NCBI GenBank assembly: GCA_907164885.2
Contig: OU015496.1
Span: 106,082,315-106,146,314 of the forward strand
DNA length: 64,000 nt
From: Dolomedes plantarius
Taxonomy: Eukaryota; Arthropoda; Arachnida; Araneae; Dolomedidae
Direction: 5' to 3'
Shown: in pieces, positions 44,524-57,100 of the stretch
Layout of the letters: every line of letters starts with the position of its first letter
Numbering within the stretch: position 1 is the stretch's first letter
Made by a program: the position numbers and the translations under genes
Notes under the pieces: model-generated
Database searches by the model: none
What the model saw: the letters and a program-made list of their open reading frames with translations, nothing else
What the model was told of the DNA's origin: nothing

Positions 44524-44652
44524 CAGGGGCCTCCAAACTTTTTAGCTTAAGGGCCACACTGACTACTCCACTAAGTCCTGACTCCTCCACCACCGGATTG
44601 GTGGTGTTCGCGGGCCGGTGTTGGCCCGTGGGCCGTAGTTTGGAGACCCTTG
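44524..44652. mobile_element. 129-bp hAT MITE
   Basis: Inverted ends CAGGGGCCTCCAAAC and GTTTGGAGACCCTTG. The exact 8-bp duplication TATTAGAG lies at 44516-44523 and 44653-44660. Non-coding. Confidence 0.9.
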
Positions 44653-44879
44653 TATTAGAGGAATAAATATTGAAACTATAAAATGCGCAAAGTAACAAAC
44701 AATTACTGGTCTCATCCGAAAAGCGAGAGATTTCTTTTCCACGAGGGATCGAAAATGACAAAGACGAAGGTCAACGGGATCTCATGCCCTTATCCTTGCC
44801 GAAGTTCATGATGGTGTGGAGGAGATTGTCGCCAACCATCTCCTACTTTTAGCCAAATATCGGCATTTGCCCCAAGGAA

Positions 44880-45940
44880 GAGTGGCAACTGGGGATGCGA
44901 CATCGATGTCGATGTTTTCAAAACATTTTTTTCAACATCGATGTTTTGTGATCGATGTTTTACGTTGTCTTGATTTTTTTAATGAAAAATTACCATAATA
45001 AAAAAAATTAACCTCGTAGCATAAATTTCACACTCAATAAATGTAAATCTGAATTCTAAAAAGGACGAATACAAAAGGGGGAGCAATTCCCTAGCAACGA
45101 GACAAATGGCAATCAACAACCAATGAATAATCATTATATGGCCCACTAATTGTTATTTACAGTAAAGAAAAAATAAACTTGTTCAGTTTTACCCCATAAG
45201 CTGGTTTTGCATCAGTAATTTCAAATTGGTACAAATGTATGTAATTTTCTTTTGTATTATTTTATTTGAAAATAAACATTTGTTAATAAATTGTTCTTAT
45301 TAAATTTTTTTTTAATAAAAATCTCTGTTCAACCAAACTCAAAAATTCTTTTGAGATAAATGATTTTGCCTTATATTCTATTAATATGAAACCAATCCTT
45401 TTGTCTTGTGTTAAAGTCATGAACTTCAGAATTTTTTTATACTAAATTATTTAAGCCTCCTGGAAGTATATTATTCTCCAACTTGTAAATAAATATGACT
45501 TGATATTTACAATAATTTTTCACATTCAACCAATTTAAATTAGAAAACATCACGGATATTTCTTTATGGCTTTGGTTCTATCAATTGCTTTTATAGCAAT
45601 AATTTCTTCCTCAATTTTCTGGTAAAAGTAATAAAATGTATCATGGAAATACTGTGATATGCGCTGACTCTAGCAACCAAGTTTTTGTCATTTGTGTCAG
45701 TCCAATCAGAGAATAAAATTACCCCCCCCCCCCCACCCTACGTATTACCGAAGTAACATTAATGTTAGAGGTTACCAAACCAGTTAAAAATAATGGAAGT
45801 TCAAAAACATCGATGTTTAAAAACATCGATGGTTTGTGGGCGATGTTTTATTAGCATCGATGTTTTAATATTGAATATCGATGTTTCAAAATATCGATGT
45901 TTTGTTGTCGATGTAGCATCCTTTGTGGCAGTGTCGAACT
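44880..45940. mobile_element. hAT-like non-autonomous element with ATCGATGT subterminal repeats
   Basis: The left side has GGCAACTGGGGATGCGACAT followed by several AACATCGATGTTT motifs (44900-44970). The right side has a cluster of at least six such motifs (45805-45920), then TGTAGCATCC and GGCAGTGTCG in inverse. This looks like short inverted ends plus multiple subterminal binding sites. The exact termini and target duplication could not be set. The interior is AT-rich, with a C15-type run near 45721. Confidence 0.5.
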
Positions 45941-45944
45941 GGTG

Positions 45945-48810
45945 TCTCTATCTGCCGATGGGTAATGGTTTACCCTAAGAAAAAGCAGTGTTTACAGGAG
46001 ACAAATGGGGAAGAAAACACACCTGTTGCTAATAATGGAAAGGAAATTTTCAACTCTATGCGTATTGGAACATTATCTGCCGTGATTATAATCAAACTTT
46101 TAAATGCTGATTTCTTAAGTCTATTTTCTAAGTTCCAAATTTGCAACTAAACAAAACATCTTTTTCGTTTTTATTAAACTTTAAAACTGGCAAAAAGTAC
46201 GGCAAACAGAAACCAAGTTATGAGAAAATACTTCACAGAGGATGAAATTGGAGTTTGGCGAAATTTTCCCCCATTCGAATTGCGGGAGATGCAAAAATTT
46301 ATGAAGTGTTGAAAAAATTAGTAAATCTGCATGTGATTTTTCAGCGGAGGAGATGTCATAAAGTTTCTTTCGTCGGAGTTTCTTTGGTCGGTAAGTTTCT
46401 TTCAAATCGGAGCGATAATATAGTGTATGCATGTAATCACTGTCCTTATACAAACTATTTAACATCTTTTTATCTTCTATTTTTTTTTGTAAGAATGGTA
46501 AAACAAGGGAATTATATCAGTTAATCCATAAATACAATCAAACTGGCAAGGGGAATTAATTTCTAAAGTTGAATTGTTCTCGTGTGCTAACCTTTTTCTG
46601 TTTTCTCCATTATTTTATTTCAAAATGCATTGCATTTTACTTGATAATTTCGATTTATGTTCTCTTTGTCTATGCCTTTTTTCCCACGATAATACTAATC
46701 AGTCATTTGCAAAGTAAATGTACCCTTGCTGAATTGCCCAACTGACAACTCTACGGCGCATGTACACCTTCATCGGCGCTTACCAGAAAAAAGGCCCTCC
46801 TTTTGTGCTGCGAACATCCATCATAGGACATGCAACAGTGATGCCAACAATTTTTCTTGTACTTTATCAGTCAATGACAAAAATATCACTATGCCTGAAA
46901 ATGAATTTCCGAGTCTACCATTTTCGCTACACTGTGAAACGGTACGTCCTAAATGCTTATTAGGTAAATGTCCAATATTTTTTCTACATCAAAAAGCGTT
47001 ATAGCTGTTTGAGAATTCCGTTTAAATGCCATGCGAAATTCCAGTTTGGCATTTGGGAAATATTTTTTCATCTCAGAAAACTAACAGAAAACTAACTGAA
47101 CAGAAAACTAACTGTAATGAATGGAAAAAAATCGATCTTTTAAAATTTTTTTTCTCTTAGCTTGATATATTTTCAAAGATTTCGCTAGCAGCCAGTCCCC
47201 CCCCCCCCAAAAAAAAAAAATATAAAAAAAAATTCAGTGCCATAAATTGCTAATCTCCATTTATGCAGAATTTCTGTTCGTCGTTTTTTTTCCACTGGCA
47301 AATTTTTTAGTAAATTTTTACTTACAAATTTTTTTTTTAGTTACTCCTTTCGTTCTTTTTAACTCTTTTTGAAAATTATTTTTGATTACTGCAACCACTT
47401 ATAGTCCGGAATTTTTTGTTACCGTATATATAACAGGCAATAAATGCATACTAGTTGGTACCCGTCAAAACATGACGGCTAGATAGTAAATAAATGTACT
47501 AATACACAAATTATACTCAACACATTATTGGCAAATGTTGAAAATCATAATAATGCGCAGAAACAAATTAATGTGTTTAAAGGGTCTCGTGCTTAGTGAG
47601 TATCTAAAGCCAGCATGATTTAAGCATGTCACTGAGCATGCGCAGAAAGCAATTTTTTAAAATTTTTAAATTATCGCTAAATAAACGGCGCGAAATAAAC
47701 CATTTCCATCAGGTTGAATCTTTATTTCACAAACATAATTGAATCTTTATTTCACAAACATAATTATCACAAAATAAAAATGGCAGAGAGAGATCTAGAG
47801 ATACTCCTCGGAATAAACGTGTTTATCTTTAAAACATGTCACTGAGCATGCGCAGAAACAGTGAGTATCTAAAGCCAGATTTAAACATGCCACTGGGCAT
47901 GCGCAAAGAGCAATTTTGAATTGTAAATTATCGCTAATTAATACAAATTGCGGTTACAAAAACCAAATTTGACAAACCTACAGATTACAATCTTTCGTTT
48001 AAGACCAAAATGAAGTAAATTGATGCAGTAGTTTTCTCTCACGGACTGCCCAAAAAGTCGATAGATTTTTTCCAACATCTTGTACCGAAAGCTATGATGT
48101 ATTATTATACCATTGCGCCTATGAGATCAGGTTTTTCTCTTTTTTTGACTGGGTGTTAATGTTAGGGGCTGACAATGTTCTAGGCGTTTGATATCAAGCT
48201 TTTCTTCTTGCTCAGTCTCGATAAAGATGCCCATAACAGTTTGTCCATCGAATTCATTTCTAACTTCTGAAAGATTTAATGGTCAGGGACAGAAAATTTT
48301 ACCTTTTGTTGTGTTGATAATTACTGGTATAGTAAATAATTAACGTTTATTATAATCTCGGTTTTTTAAGTAATTAACCATAAGTAAAAGAATGCTTTGT
48401 ATAAATAAATTTATTAAACCTCTACTAAATAATTCTTCTGTTTAAACTTGTGGTGATCGAATATTCATTTATTTGATTAATGTCATCACATTTGGAGAAG
48501 CGTACGCAAGTTTCTCGAAATGTTTCGACATTATGAAGAATTAAATTGAAGGAGATCATCACACGTTTTACCTTATTGTTAAAATTTTGATAATTTAATG
48601 AGCCTCAATTTGAAAATAATTGTAAGGTGGTTGGGAATTATTTTGGCTGGAGAATTTTGGTCTCCTTAAAAAAAATTTATACATGTTTAAATCCTTAATT
48701 TTGGCGTGGTTATTTTAGTTCGTTTCTTAAAATGTTAAGCTTTCTATTTGAGATAATTCCCCTCTAGCAAAAAATATAATATGTTCACATCCGGTATTAT
48801 ATTCTATAGT
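45945..48810. other. Unannotated, with a local duplication
   Basis: No supported gene. A roughly 85-bp segment (GTGAGTATCTAAAGCCAG...GAGCATGCGCAGAAAG) recurs at about 47596-47680 and 47858-47945. A 25-bp phrase (TTGAATCTTTATTTCACAAA start) is tandemly doubled near 47715-47762. Poly-C/poly-A runs lie near 47195-47220. The frame at 46726-47004 has no recognisable similarity. Confidence 0.45.
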
Positions 48811-48814
48811 AGTA

Positions 48815-49155
48815 CTAGTTCGGATAGACGGGAGTTCGGAAAGACGGTACCATTTTCTATTTCAAACAATATAGAGTTCAAAGACGGCAACAATTCTATC
48901 ACAGTATTGTTCAGATACGGTACCAATTTTTCTGTAGCACGAGAATAGTTCAGTACACGGAAATAGGTTCATATACGGCACTATATAGACTGTAGTAGAA
49001 AAGATGTTCTTTACGGTAGGGAATAGTTCGTGTACGGTAAAATATTGTAGAGGACAGTTCTACATGGCAACACGGTAAAATATTGTAGAGGATAGTTCTA
49101 CAAAGCAACATAACTTGAATAGGATGAACTTACAACACGGTAACGTACAGTTCAT
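48815..49155 (+). repeat. Degenerate minisatellite with GTTC...ACGGTA motif
   Basis: About ten loosely spaced repeats combine GTTC(G/A)NNNACGG with AT-rich fillers. The best pair is ACGGTAAAATATTGTAGAGG, present twice (about 49037-49056 and 49072-49092). Non-coding. Confidence 0.6.
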
Positions 49156-51833
49156 AAGACACTACCCGGTAGAAGAAATGACTCGTTGCATAGTCTACGT
49201 CGACTTTAAACACTAAGTAGAAGGGGCGTGATCGTTCTGGGCTATTAGCAACGCAAAGAAATTGATGATGATGATGATGGCCTGAAGATCCGAATTAAAC
49301 AGATGTCTCATATACTACTAACAGACGTACAAAAGTCTGGAATGATGAACATCATGAAAGACATAAAGGATTATGACTCGGCGCAGTATTGGCGCTTCTA
49401 ATAATTAAGGGGATGGCAGGACATTATACGTTGTGGCGCAATAAAAAAATGGTTCTCAATTCTGCTATCAATTGCTGTATAAAAATAAAAACAAAGCTTC
49501 ACACAAATAGATGAGAAAACTAGTTTGGTTAAATTATTTCGAAGATTTATTATTATAAAAAAAAAACATAGTTCTAAGATATTCTAGGTTAAAAATATGA
49601 AGGCAGGTCGACATGACCATTCAGGTCTGTAGATGATTTCATAGTCATAAAATACGAACTCTTGCTCTAACACATACACGCAGAATCAAGAAAAATAAAA
49701 TTGTAAGCTCCCCTCACCAAGTACCGGTTCGAGAGCCGTACCCTCGGTTTAGAGGACCAGCAAAAATACTAACCAACAGGTAGCAAAAATTCAAATCTCT
49801 CTGAGTATCTTTTTTTAAGCCCTGGACAGCGTGAGGAGAGACAAGGGTTGCAATAACTTTTCAAACCCTCCAAACGCTTAAAAAGAGAAGAGAGGAACGC
49901 TACCTAAACCGTGTGTAATGAAGCGTTTTCAAAAATTAAATTAAATTTTAAGAGAAACTAAAATGTTCGAAAGCTTGCTTCATTACATTTTGTGGTAAAG
50001 GTCGGGAACGTCTTTAATGCCGACGAAATTATAGGGCAAAGCGTTTGTCGGCAACATTAGCCAATTTACGAAAGTTTTATGAGCCTAGCGTATGTGGGGT
50101 CTGTGATTCCAGAAGCAGATAAGCGGTGGATGGCACCACTTGTGACATTATTCAACAATGACTCTTTGTGGGAGATTGATAGCGGGATTCGTTGGTAGAC
50201 CACGAGGGTTAGCGGTTTGTCTTGCGGGTGGTCATCAGCTGTTTGAAATGTTACGTAAGAGGGGAGTCTTTGGATAAGAAAGAATATAGCGAATGAGAGG
50301 AAATTAAGTGTAGAGACTCAGCAAATCAAAAGATGTGAGTTTCCTGAATGGCTGAAGAAATGGTTTCGGAGGCTGGAACTGTGAGAGAATTAAGAAAAAA
50401 TTGAAGTGAGTTTTTTAGGAGACGTAAAAAAGTCAGTCGGAGTCCAGGAGGCCCGAACCTGGGTCGGCCGAAGACAGTCTGTTCCTGCTTTACTGCCCAT
50501 AGCCCGGTCGACTCTTCCTTGAGCTAGTGTCAATTTCGGGTAGAGAACAAATTATACGAAGAAGTTTTACACGTAGAATCTCGGTGGATCATTTCCGAGA
50601 TAGAAAGCCTGTGTGGCGTGGACACCGGTAGATTGTTCCCGGAGATTTAAATTGCCCGATGAGGAAAGATTGCGAAGAAGTGCATCACTAAAAGAGGTTC
50701 CTGCGATATCTACTAAAAGTTTCCTGACGACCTGTAAAATGACCTCCAGTGCCCCATCATTGACGAGAGACCCCTCGACCGGAGAGGAGATTTGACAACT
50801 AACCCCAGTGATGCCCTCAACTAAAGGACGTGAGTGCTTTATCTTGTTTTTGTCTGGTTCAGATCCCACTGGTGTTTATGAAGGTTAGTGCGGGTTTAGG
50901 TGATTGGTATATAGTTTTATTAGATAGGAGATTTTGGAGGTCAGATTAATTAGTGTTATGCTCCCTGAATCGAGAAGGTAAATTAGATAAAACCCTACTT
51001 TATTAAGTACTAAGATTTCATGCTGGTGTTTTTGATAATTAGTAGACCAACTAATATGTTAGTAAATTTCATAAGAAGAAAATGTAAATAGCAGAATATT
51101 GTAAATAAATAAGTTTTTTGTGTTATCGTAAACCATGAATCAGTGTTATTTATCTGCTGTGTGTTTACTTATGAGCGAAGTTGATTGGTAGATCAAACTG
51201 GTTTTAAATTGTTCGTTATTGCTAATCACGTCCAGAGCTTTGGGTTACAAACAAATAAAATTTTACACAACGCACCCAACTACCCCTTTCTAAAATATAA
51301 AAAATGTACTACCCCAAATAATCACGCCCAATAAAATAAACTTGGACGAGCAATACGACACCGTACCAACTACTTTGCGTCTAAAAATAAAAGCGCGTAA
51401 ACATCGCCAAAAAGGAAGCCCCAACGTAGCCAAGCCGTGACCTTCGAAACTCGTGGGTTTCGAAGGTCACGGCCAAGCTGATCGCGTAGAAGTCATAAAA
51501 GTCAAACAGGACCTTGATTGGCTAATTCTGACCAATCAAATAACCGCTATCAGAAGCGAACTTCAACCTAGGAGAGAAATTCTCCCAGGGTTCTCGGAAA
51601 CTCAAATTGCCTGTAAAGCATCGAAAATATTCTTCCCATGCAGTAGGGGGATATGGGAAAACGCTTTTATCTTGAAATATGATGTTCCTCTGAGCTAAGT
51701 CCAGGCAATTAGAACACCAACAATGCATTCCGTGGACAACACGGCGACAGGGGATAAAAGGCTACTATTTTCTGGACACAACAGCAGGCAATTAAACTAT
51801 GCACATGAAAAGGAAGAGGAATTTTTACGACGG
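49156..51833. other. Unannotated, with one hairpin
   Basis: A short (GAT)n lies at 49263-49281. A B-box-like CCGGTTCGAGAGCC lies near 49724. Overlapping frames on both strands at 50567-50869 (100 and 60 codons) have no recognisable similarity. Nothing else is supported apart from the hairpin at 51434-51473. Confidence 0.45.
51434..51473. repeat. Perfect 17-bp stem hairpin
   Basis: GCCGTGACCTTCGAAAC and its exact inverse are separated by TCGTGG. The stem is GC-rich in AT-rich DNA. It could be the fused ends of a DNA transposon or a structured RNA, but neither is shown. Confidence 0.7.
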
Positions 51834-51837
51834 TTAA

Positions 51838-53646
51838 GGGTTGATTTATACAGGCACGTAAAGGGAACGTAACGGGAACGAGCCGAGCCCGGGCGCCGGC
51901 TGCAAGTGTTTATACAGAGACGGGAGTAGAAAGTGGCGGGAACGTGTTTCATTAGTTGTGAAAGATTTGTAATGTCATGGCGCGGTTTCATTTTTCAGTT
52001 AAAGATTTAGCCATTATCACACTTTTGTTAGAGGAGAGCCAGGGCCGTGCTTAGGGATGGACAAACTGGGTAACCGCCCAGGGCTACCATTTTTATTTCT
52101 CATAGCAACACTTTTCTAAATGTTACGGGTTTTTAAAGAAATCCCTCATTTTTCGCGGTTTCTATAATTCAACTTATAAAAATATATATGTTTCGATTTT
52201 TTCTAAAGAATCACAGAAAGAATCTTAATTGACAAACTACCCTTTTCGTTCGAAAAATTTCTCGGTTAAAAAAACATGATTTATCTTCAATTCAGTTATA
52301 GTAAACCCTTGATTATCAATCCTTTTTTTCAATATCAGTTTCTACTATCTGTCAGTCATTACATACAGTCATTTGAAGAATTATAAACCGTTTTGTCGGA
52401 CTTTGTTCGTTTTCACGAAATAGTTGCAAACTGAGAAAAACGTGAACATATCCTCGTGAACGAATACTAATACCATTTGGTCAAATGTTTGCTCTATTCA
52501 AAGCAAACAATAGACAAGACATTTCTCCAGGGAGTGTAAGACAAATAAGTAAATTCGCTCCAAACAGGGCCTCCCAGAGACTTTACGGGGCCTGGGGCAA
52601 ACTTCTGTTGGGGGCCCCAAGAAATCTGATTAATCGAATAATTTATTTTTTATTTATTTTTTTTTGTGGGGGGGGGGGGTTTCAGGAGATTATTTTGAAT
52701 TTTGAAGTACGGTACAAGTTTCAGAATTTTCTTTCGGAGGAAATCTAATAAATAATTTTAAAAAAAAATTTTGGGGCCCCTCCGGCAGTTGGGGGCCTGG
52801 GGCAAAGTGCCCCAGTTGCCCCCCCCCCTCTGGGCGGCCCTGGCTCCAAACGTGTTGGGAAGAAAGGGGTTTGAAGGCTGAAGGTGTGAGGTAAACAAAA
52901 AATGGCTTTTACTCTCTATCATTATAATGGATTTTATTTCCCACTTTTCCCACAAGAATTGAAAATATTACAAAGCAGGTACAATCAGAATGCTTTGAAT
53001 ACGGATTGTACGCCTGTCCTTGGCAGTTATTTCTAATGAAATTGATCTCTCATCATCTTTGGACTTTTCACTTTTAATATACAATTTTGCTGCTCAGAAA
53101 GCAAGAAAAATTGCTTTATAACCAACAAATCCAGACATGTAAGTATTTGTTTTTAACAATTTACACTTTCTAAATCGTGTAAATAATTTTCCCATTGTTT
53201 CATTATTCATACAAATTGATAAATTTTATATTTTAGTGAACCAATTGTAATTTCAAGTATAATTTTCTCCTATTGCCTTCCGAATTGTCATATTGAACTT
53301 TGGATTCATGTATTTTGATGGGCCAAATCGTACAAAACCTCTCACCAGCTCAATGAGTTTTCATCATCCATATTAAATATCAAACATAAATAACAGTATG
53401 TAATTTATATCTTGAATAGCCACTTTTTACTTTCTGCCATGAACGAGAGACGGCCGAGCAGTGAACGACTTCCTGCTTCGAATCGTTCGCGCCGATTCTC
53501 GGCCGGGAATCCGCCGAGAATCGGACGTGTCACGGCGCAGTATAAACAGTTCCGTTGAAAAACAGGGAGGAAATGATTACGACGACTCGTCGCGCGCTCG
53601 GCTCGTTCCCGTTACGTTCCCTTCACGTGCCTGTATAAATCAACCC
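51838..53646. mobile_element. TTAA-flanked DNA transposon, non-autonomous
   Basis: 1,809 bp between TTAA at 51834-51837 and 53647-53650. The inverted ends start GGGTTGATTTATACAGGCAC and agree for about 60 bp with one or a few differences, including GGGAACGTAACGGGAACGAG. The TTAA target points to the Kolobok or piggyBac superfamilies. No transposase is present. It is interrupted by a hAT MITE at 52565-52842, and a truncated hAT-like end lies near 52043-52090. Confidence 0.8.
52565..52842. mobile_element. 278-bp hAT MITE
   Basis: Ends are CAGGGCCTCCCAGAG and (inverse) CAGGGCCGCCCAGAG. The exact 8-bp duplication GCTCCAAA lies at 52557-52564 and 52843-52850. GGGGCCTGGGGCAAA-type sequence occurs at both ends, with a G10 run inside. 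Confidence 0.9.
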
Positions 53647-53818
53647 TTAACGTTCCGTCCAGATGTTTAAGGGGACAGTGGACCTTCAAACTTAACTTTT
53701 TTTGTTTTCAATGGATTTGCTTGAAATTTGAATATGTGATTAGTACCATAGATATGTAAAAGTGGTTAAAATTTAATGATAAAATATTAATAATATATGA
53801 ATTATGAATTATTAATTA

Positions 53819-54192
53819 TGTTGGACTTTGTCCGAAGGCGTGCAGATTCGTAGATGTAGAATATTAAAGGTTTTCTTACCTTTGGTATGTTGTCAAAAAA
53901 GGTTGAGAGATCTCTTGGTGATACTGGATTCACAGGAATGAAAGATAGCTAATCTTGTGGACGTAAGAAAAGAAATCTTTATTAAACAAAAATTAACATT
54001 ACTGACTATCTGAGTAAATAATAAAAGAAGAAGCATTCGTTGAATCCATGCGACACGTTAGCCGCGTACAACACACTCGCTAACCGTCTCTTAGGGAAGA
54101 GCAGTTTTTTGGTTCATTTATCGTAGTGCAGTAGCGCTACCTGGTGAGTCAAGTTTCAGAGCAAAATCTGATATCCTTGTTCTTTCCCAACA
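53819..54192 (-). repeat. 3' LTR of the Copia element
   Basis: TGTTGG...CCCAACA. The inverted terminal motif TGTTGGRAA-like is typical. The end of the pol frame lies inside this LTR. Confidence 0.95.
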
Positions 54193-57100
54193 TATTTCCC
54201 CCTTTTGCGATAGAAACTTGCACCAACTGCATATGATCTCTGCAAATTTGAAACTTTGGTTTCGGAAGTGGTTTCGTTAAAATGTCTGCAGTCATTTTTT
54301 CAGTAGGAAGGTAAAACAAATCAATTATGTTTCTTTTGTATAAGTCTCGTATGTGATGATACTTGGTATCGATATGTTTTGTGCGGGAGTGATGTTTCTC
54401 AGACTCTATAAGTTTAATCGTCGACTGGTTGTCTTCAAAAACTTTTATGGGTAGTCTCTGTGAAATATTTAAATCGTCAGTCAATTTTAATAGCCATGAC
54501 AGTTCTTGCATTGCCTGTGACAACGCCACATATTCTGCTTCTGCACTTGAGAGTGAAACACAAGTCTGTTTTCTCGATGACCACGCGATGCATGACTTTC
54601 CCAAAAAGAAAATATATCCTGATGTTGATTTTCTGTCTTGAGGATCTTGTCCCCAGTCAGCATCCGAGTACACGGAGAGGTTAGGAAAAGATCCTGACGC
54701 TATCCGTAAACCAAGATCTTCTGTCGTTTTTAAATATCTAATTATTTTTTTAACTCCGTTCCAGTCCTTTTGTCTAGGATTATTGTTTCGTCTACTCAAG
54801 ATATGGGTAGCGGCAGCTATGTCTGGACGAGTAACTGAAGAAATATAAAGCAGTGTTCCAACTGCTTGTCTATATTGATCGTTTGAAGTCAGACGATTTT
54901 CTTCCTTCTGTTGGCCATAATAATTAGTCTCCATTGGTATATTAGTAGGTTTTGCATCTTGAAGCTGGAATTCGTTCACAAGTTGATTGATCTTTTTTCT
55001 TTGAGATAGTAGAAAGCTTCCGTCGTCTTCTCGAATTATCTCAATTCCTAAGAAATGTTTTGCTTCTCCTAAATCTGTTATCTCGTAGTTTTTCTTTATG
55101 TCCTCAATGACTTGACGAATTAAATTTTCTTCTTTAGAACTTATGAGTATGTCGTCGACATACACAATTAAATTTATTCTGTCATTGTTACTTCCTTTAA
55201 AGAACAGGCAGGGATCAGCTTCGCTTTGTACAAATTTTAGATTTTTGAGCGTTTTTTCTATTTCTTCATTCCAACATCTCGCTGCTTGTTTGAGTCCATA
55301 GATTGACTTTTTTAGTTTGCAAACTCTGTTGTCTTGTTCAAAAACATCCGGTTGCTTCATGAAGATTTCCTCATTCAAATTTCCATTTAGAAACGCTGTT
55401 TTTATATCGATTTGATGTACCTTTGCTTTATTATACGCTGCCCATGTAAGAAAACTTCTTATAGTGGTGTCTTTTACCACTGGAGAAAAAGTCTCGTCAT
55501 AGTCTGTTCCATATTTTTGTGTGAAACCTTTAGCAACAAGTCTAGCTTTGTATTTAATTTTGCCATTATCACCTCTTTTTCTCTTGAATACCCACTTATT
55601 TCCAACTACGTGCTTTCCATTAGGTAACTCTGTTAGCTCGTAAGTGTGATTTCTCTTTAGGGAGTCTAATTCATTTTGCATGGCTTTGAACCATTCTTGT
55701 TTTTCTTCTTGTGGCAAACATAATACCTCATTATAGGACTGTGGATCTTTGTTTTCAGTTATAAACGCTTGAGATTCATTTTTTATTTTATAGCCATACC
55801 TTTCAGGTGGAATTCCTTTGTTTTTTCTTTCGGAGCTTCTTGTTGATTGTGTAGGTATTTCTGAATCTCTATTTTCATCTTCGCTTCCCTCTTCAGGAAT
55901 ATCGTCATTATCATCATGTTGAGGTTGTGGGAGATTAAATTGAACTAAATCGTAGCGTCCATTGGAATTTTCATTGTTCGAATGTGATGGGTTAGAATTT
56001 TCTAAGAACTTTACGGTTCTGCTGACGACTATTCTTCGTCCTCCTGTATAGATTCTATACCCAGTACTTCTCAGGTCGTATCCAACGAATACCCCTTCTT
56101 CTGCTTTCTCATCCAACTTTCTTCTCTTTTGTTTATGGATATGAAAATATGCTTTGCATCCAAATTTTTTTAAATGGCTTAAATTCGGTCTTCGACCGTT
56201 CCACATCTCATAAGGTGTTTTTTCAGTAGACTTCGTTGGTAGTCTGTTTTGTAAATACACCGCAGTTGCTGCTGCTTCTGCCCAAAAAGTTTTCGGCATG
56301 TTTGCATCAATCAATAGAGCGCGCGTCATCTCGACTATGGAGCGGTTCTTCCTTTCTGCGACACCGTTTTGTGCCGGAGAATACGGAACTGTGGTTTGTG
56401 CAGCAATTCCAAGTTCCTTTAGGTGACGATCAACGGCTTCATTGCAATATTCTTTTCCGTTATCGGATTTAACAGCTTTAATTGTCAATCTAAATTTATT
56501 TGTGGTTGACGCAACATACTCTTTGAGTTTGTCAAAAACTTCCTTTTTCGATGACATAAAGTATATTTGAGTGTATCTCGAAAAATCATCGATGAAAGTT
56601 ACAAAGTATCTCATTCCCCCTAAACTATCAACCTCCATAGGACCACACACGTCTGTGTGTATTAAATCCAAGACTTGTTCAGATCGATGTGACGGATATT
56701 TTGGGTACGGTTTTTCGCTCAGTTTGGCTTTAATGCACGTTGGGCATTCTAAACTGTGAGAGCAATTATTAATGGTTATTCCCCAAACTAAATCTTCCCT
56801 TACAATTTTCTTAACAGTTTCCAAATTTCTATGGCCTAATCTTTTGTGCCATTTTAAAATACAGTTATTATTTGTGCATAACACAGGTGTTTCGGAGACA
56901 GAAAACAATTTTTCTTCTACGGGTTTTATATTTATTCTATATAAACCTCTACCAAATCTCGCGTCAATTATTATTTCATCACCCTTTCTAACTGTGCACA
57001 CGTCATCCTCAAAAGTTACTACATATCCTTTATTGGCTACTGCCTGCACTGAGAGTAAATTAGAATCCAACTCAGGAACATATAAAACATTTACAAGTTT

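Noticed and set aside
46726..47004. 92-codon plus-strand frame
   Set aside because: No recognisable domain, overlapping alternative frame, and no supporting signals.
50567..50869. 100-codon frame on minus and 60 on plus
   Set aside because: Both strands are open by chance in a more GC-rich patch. No domain recognised.
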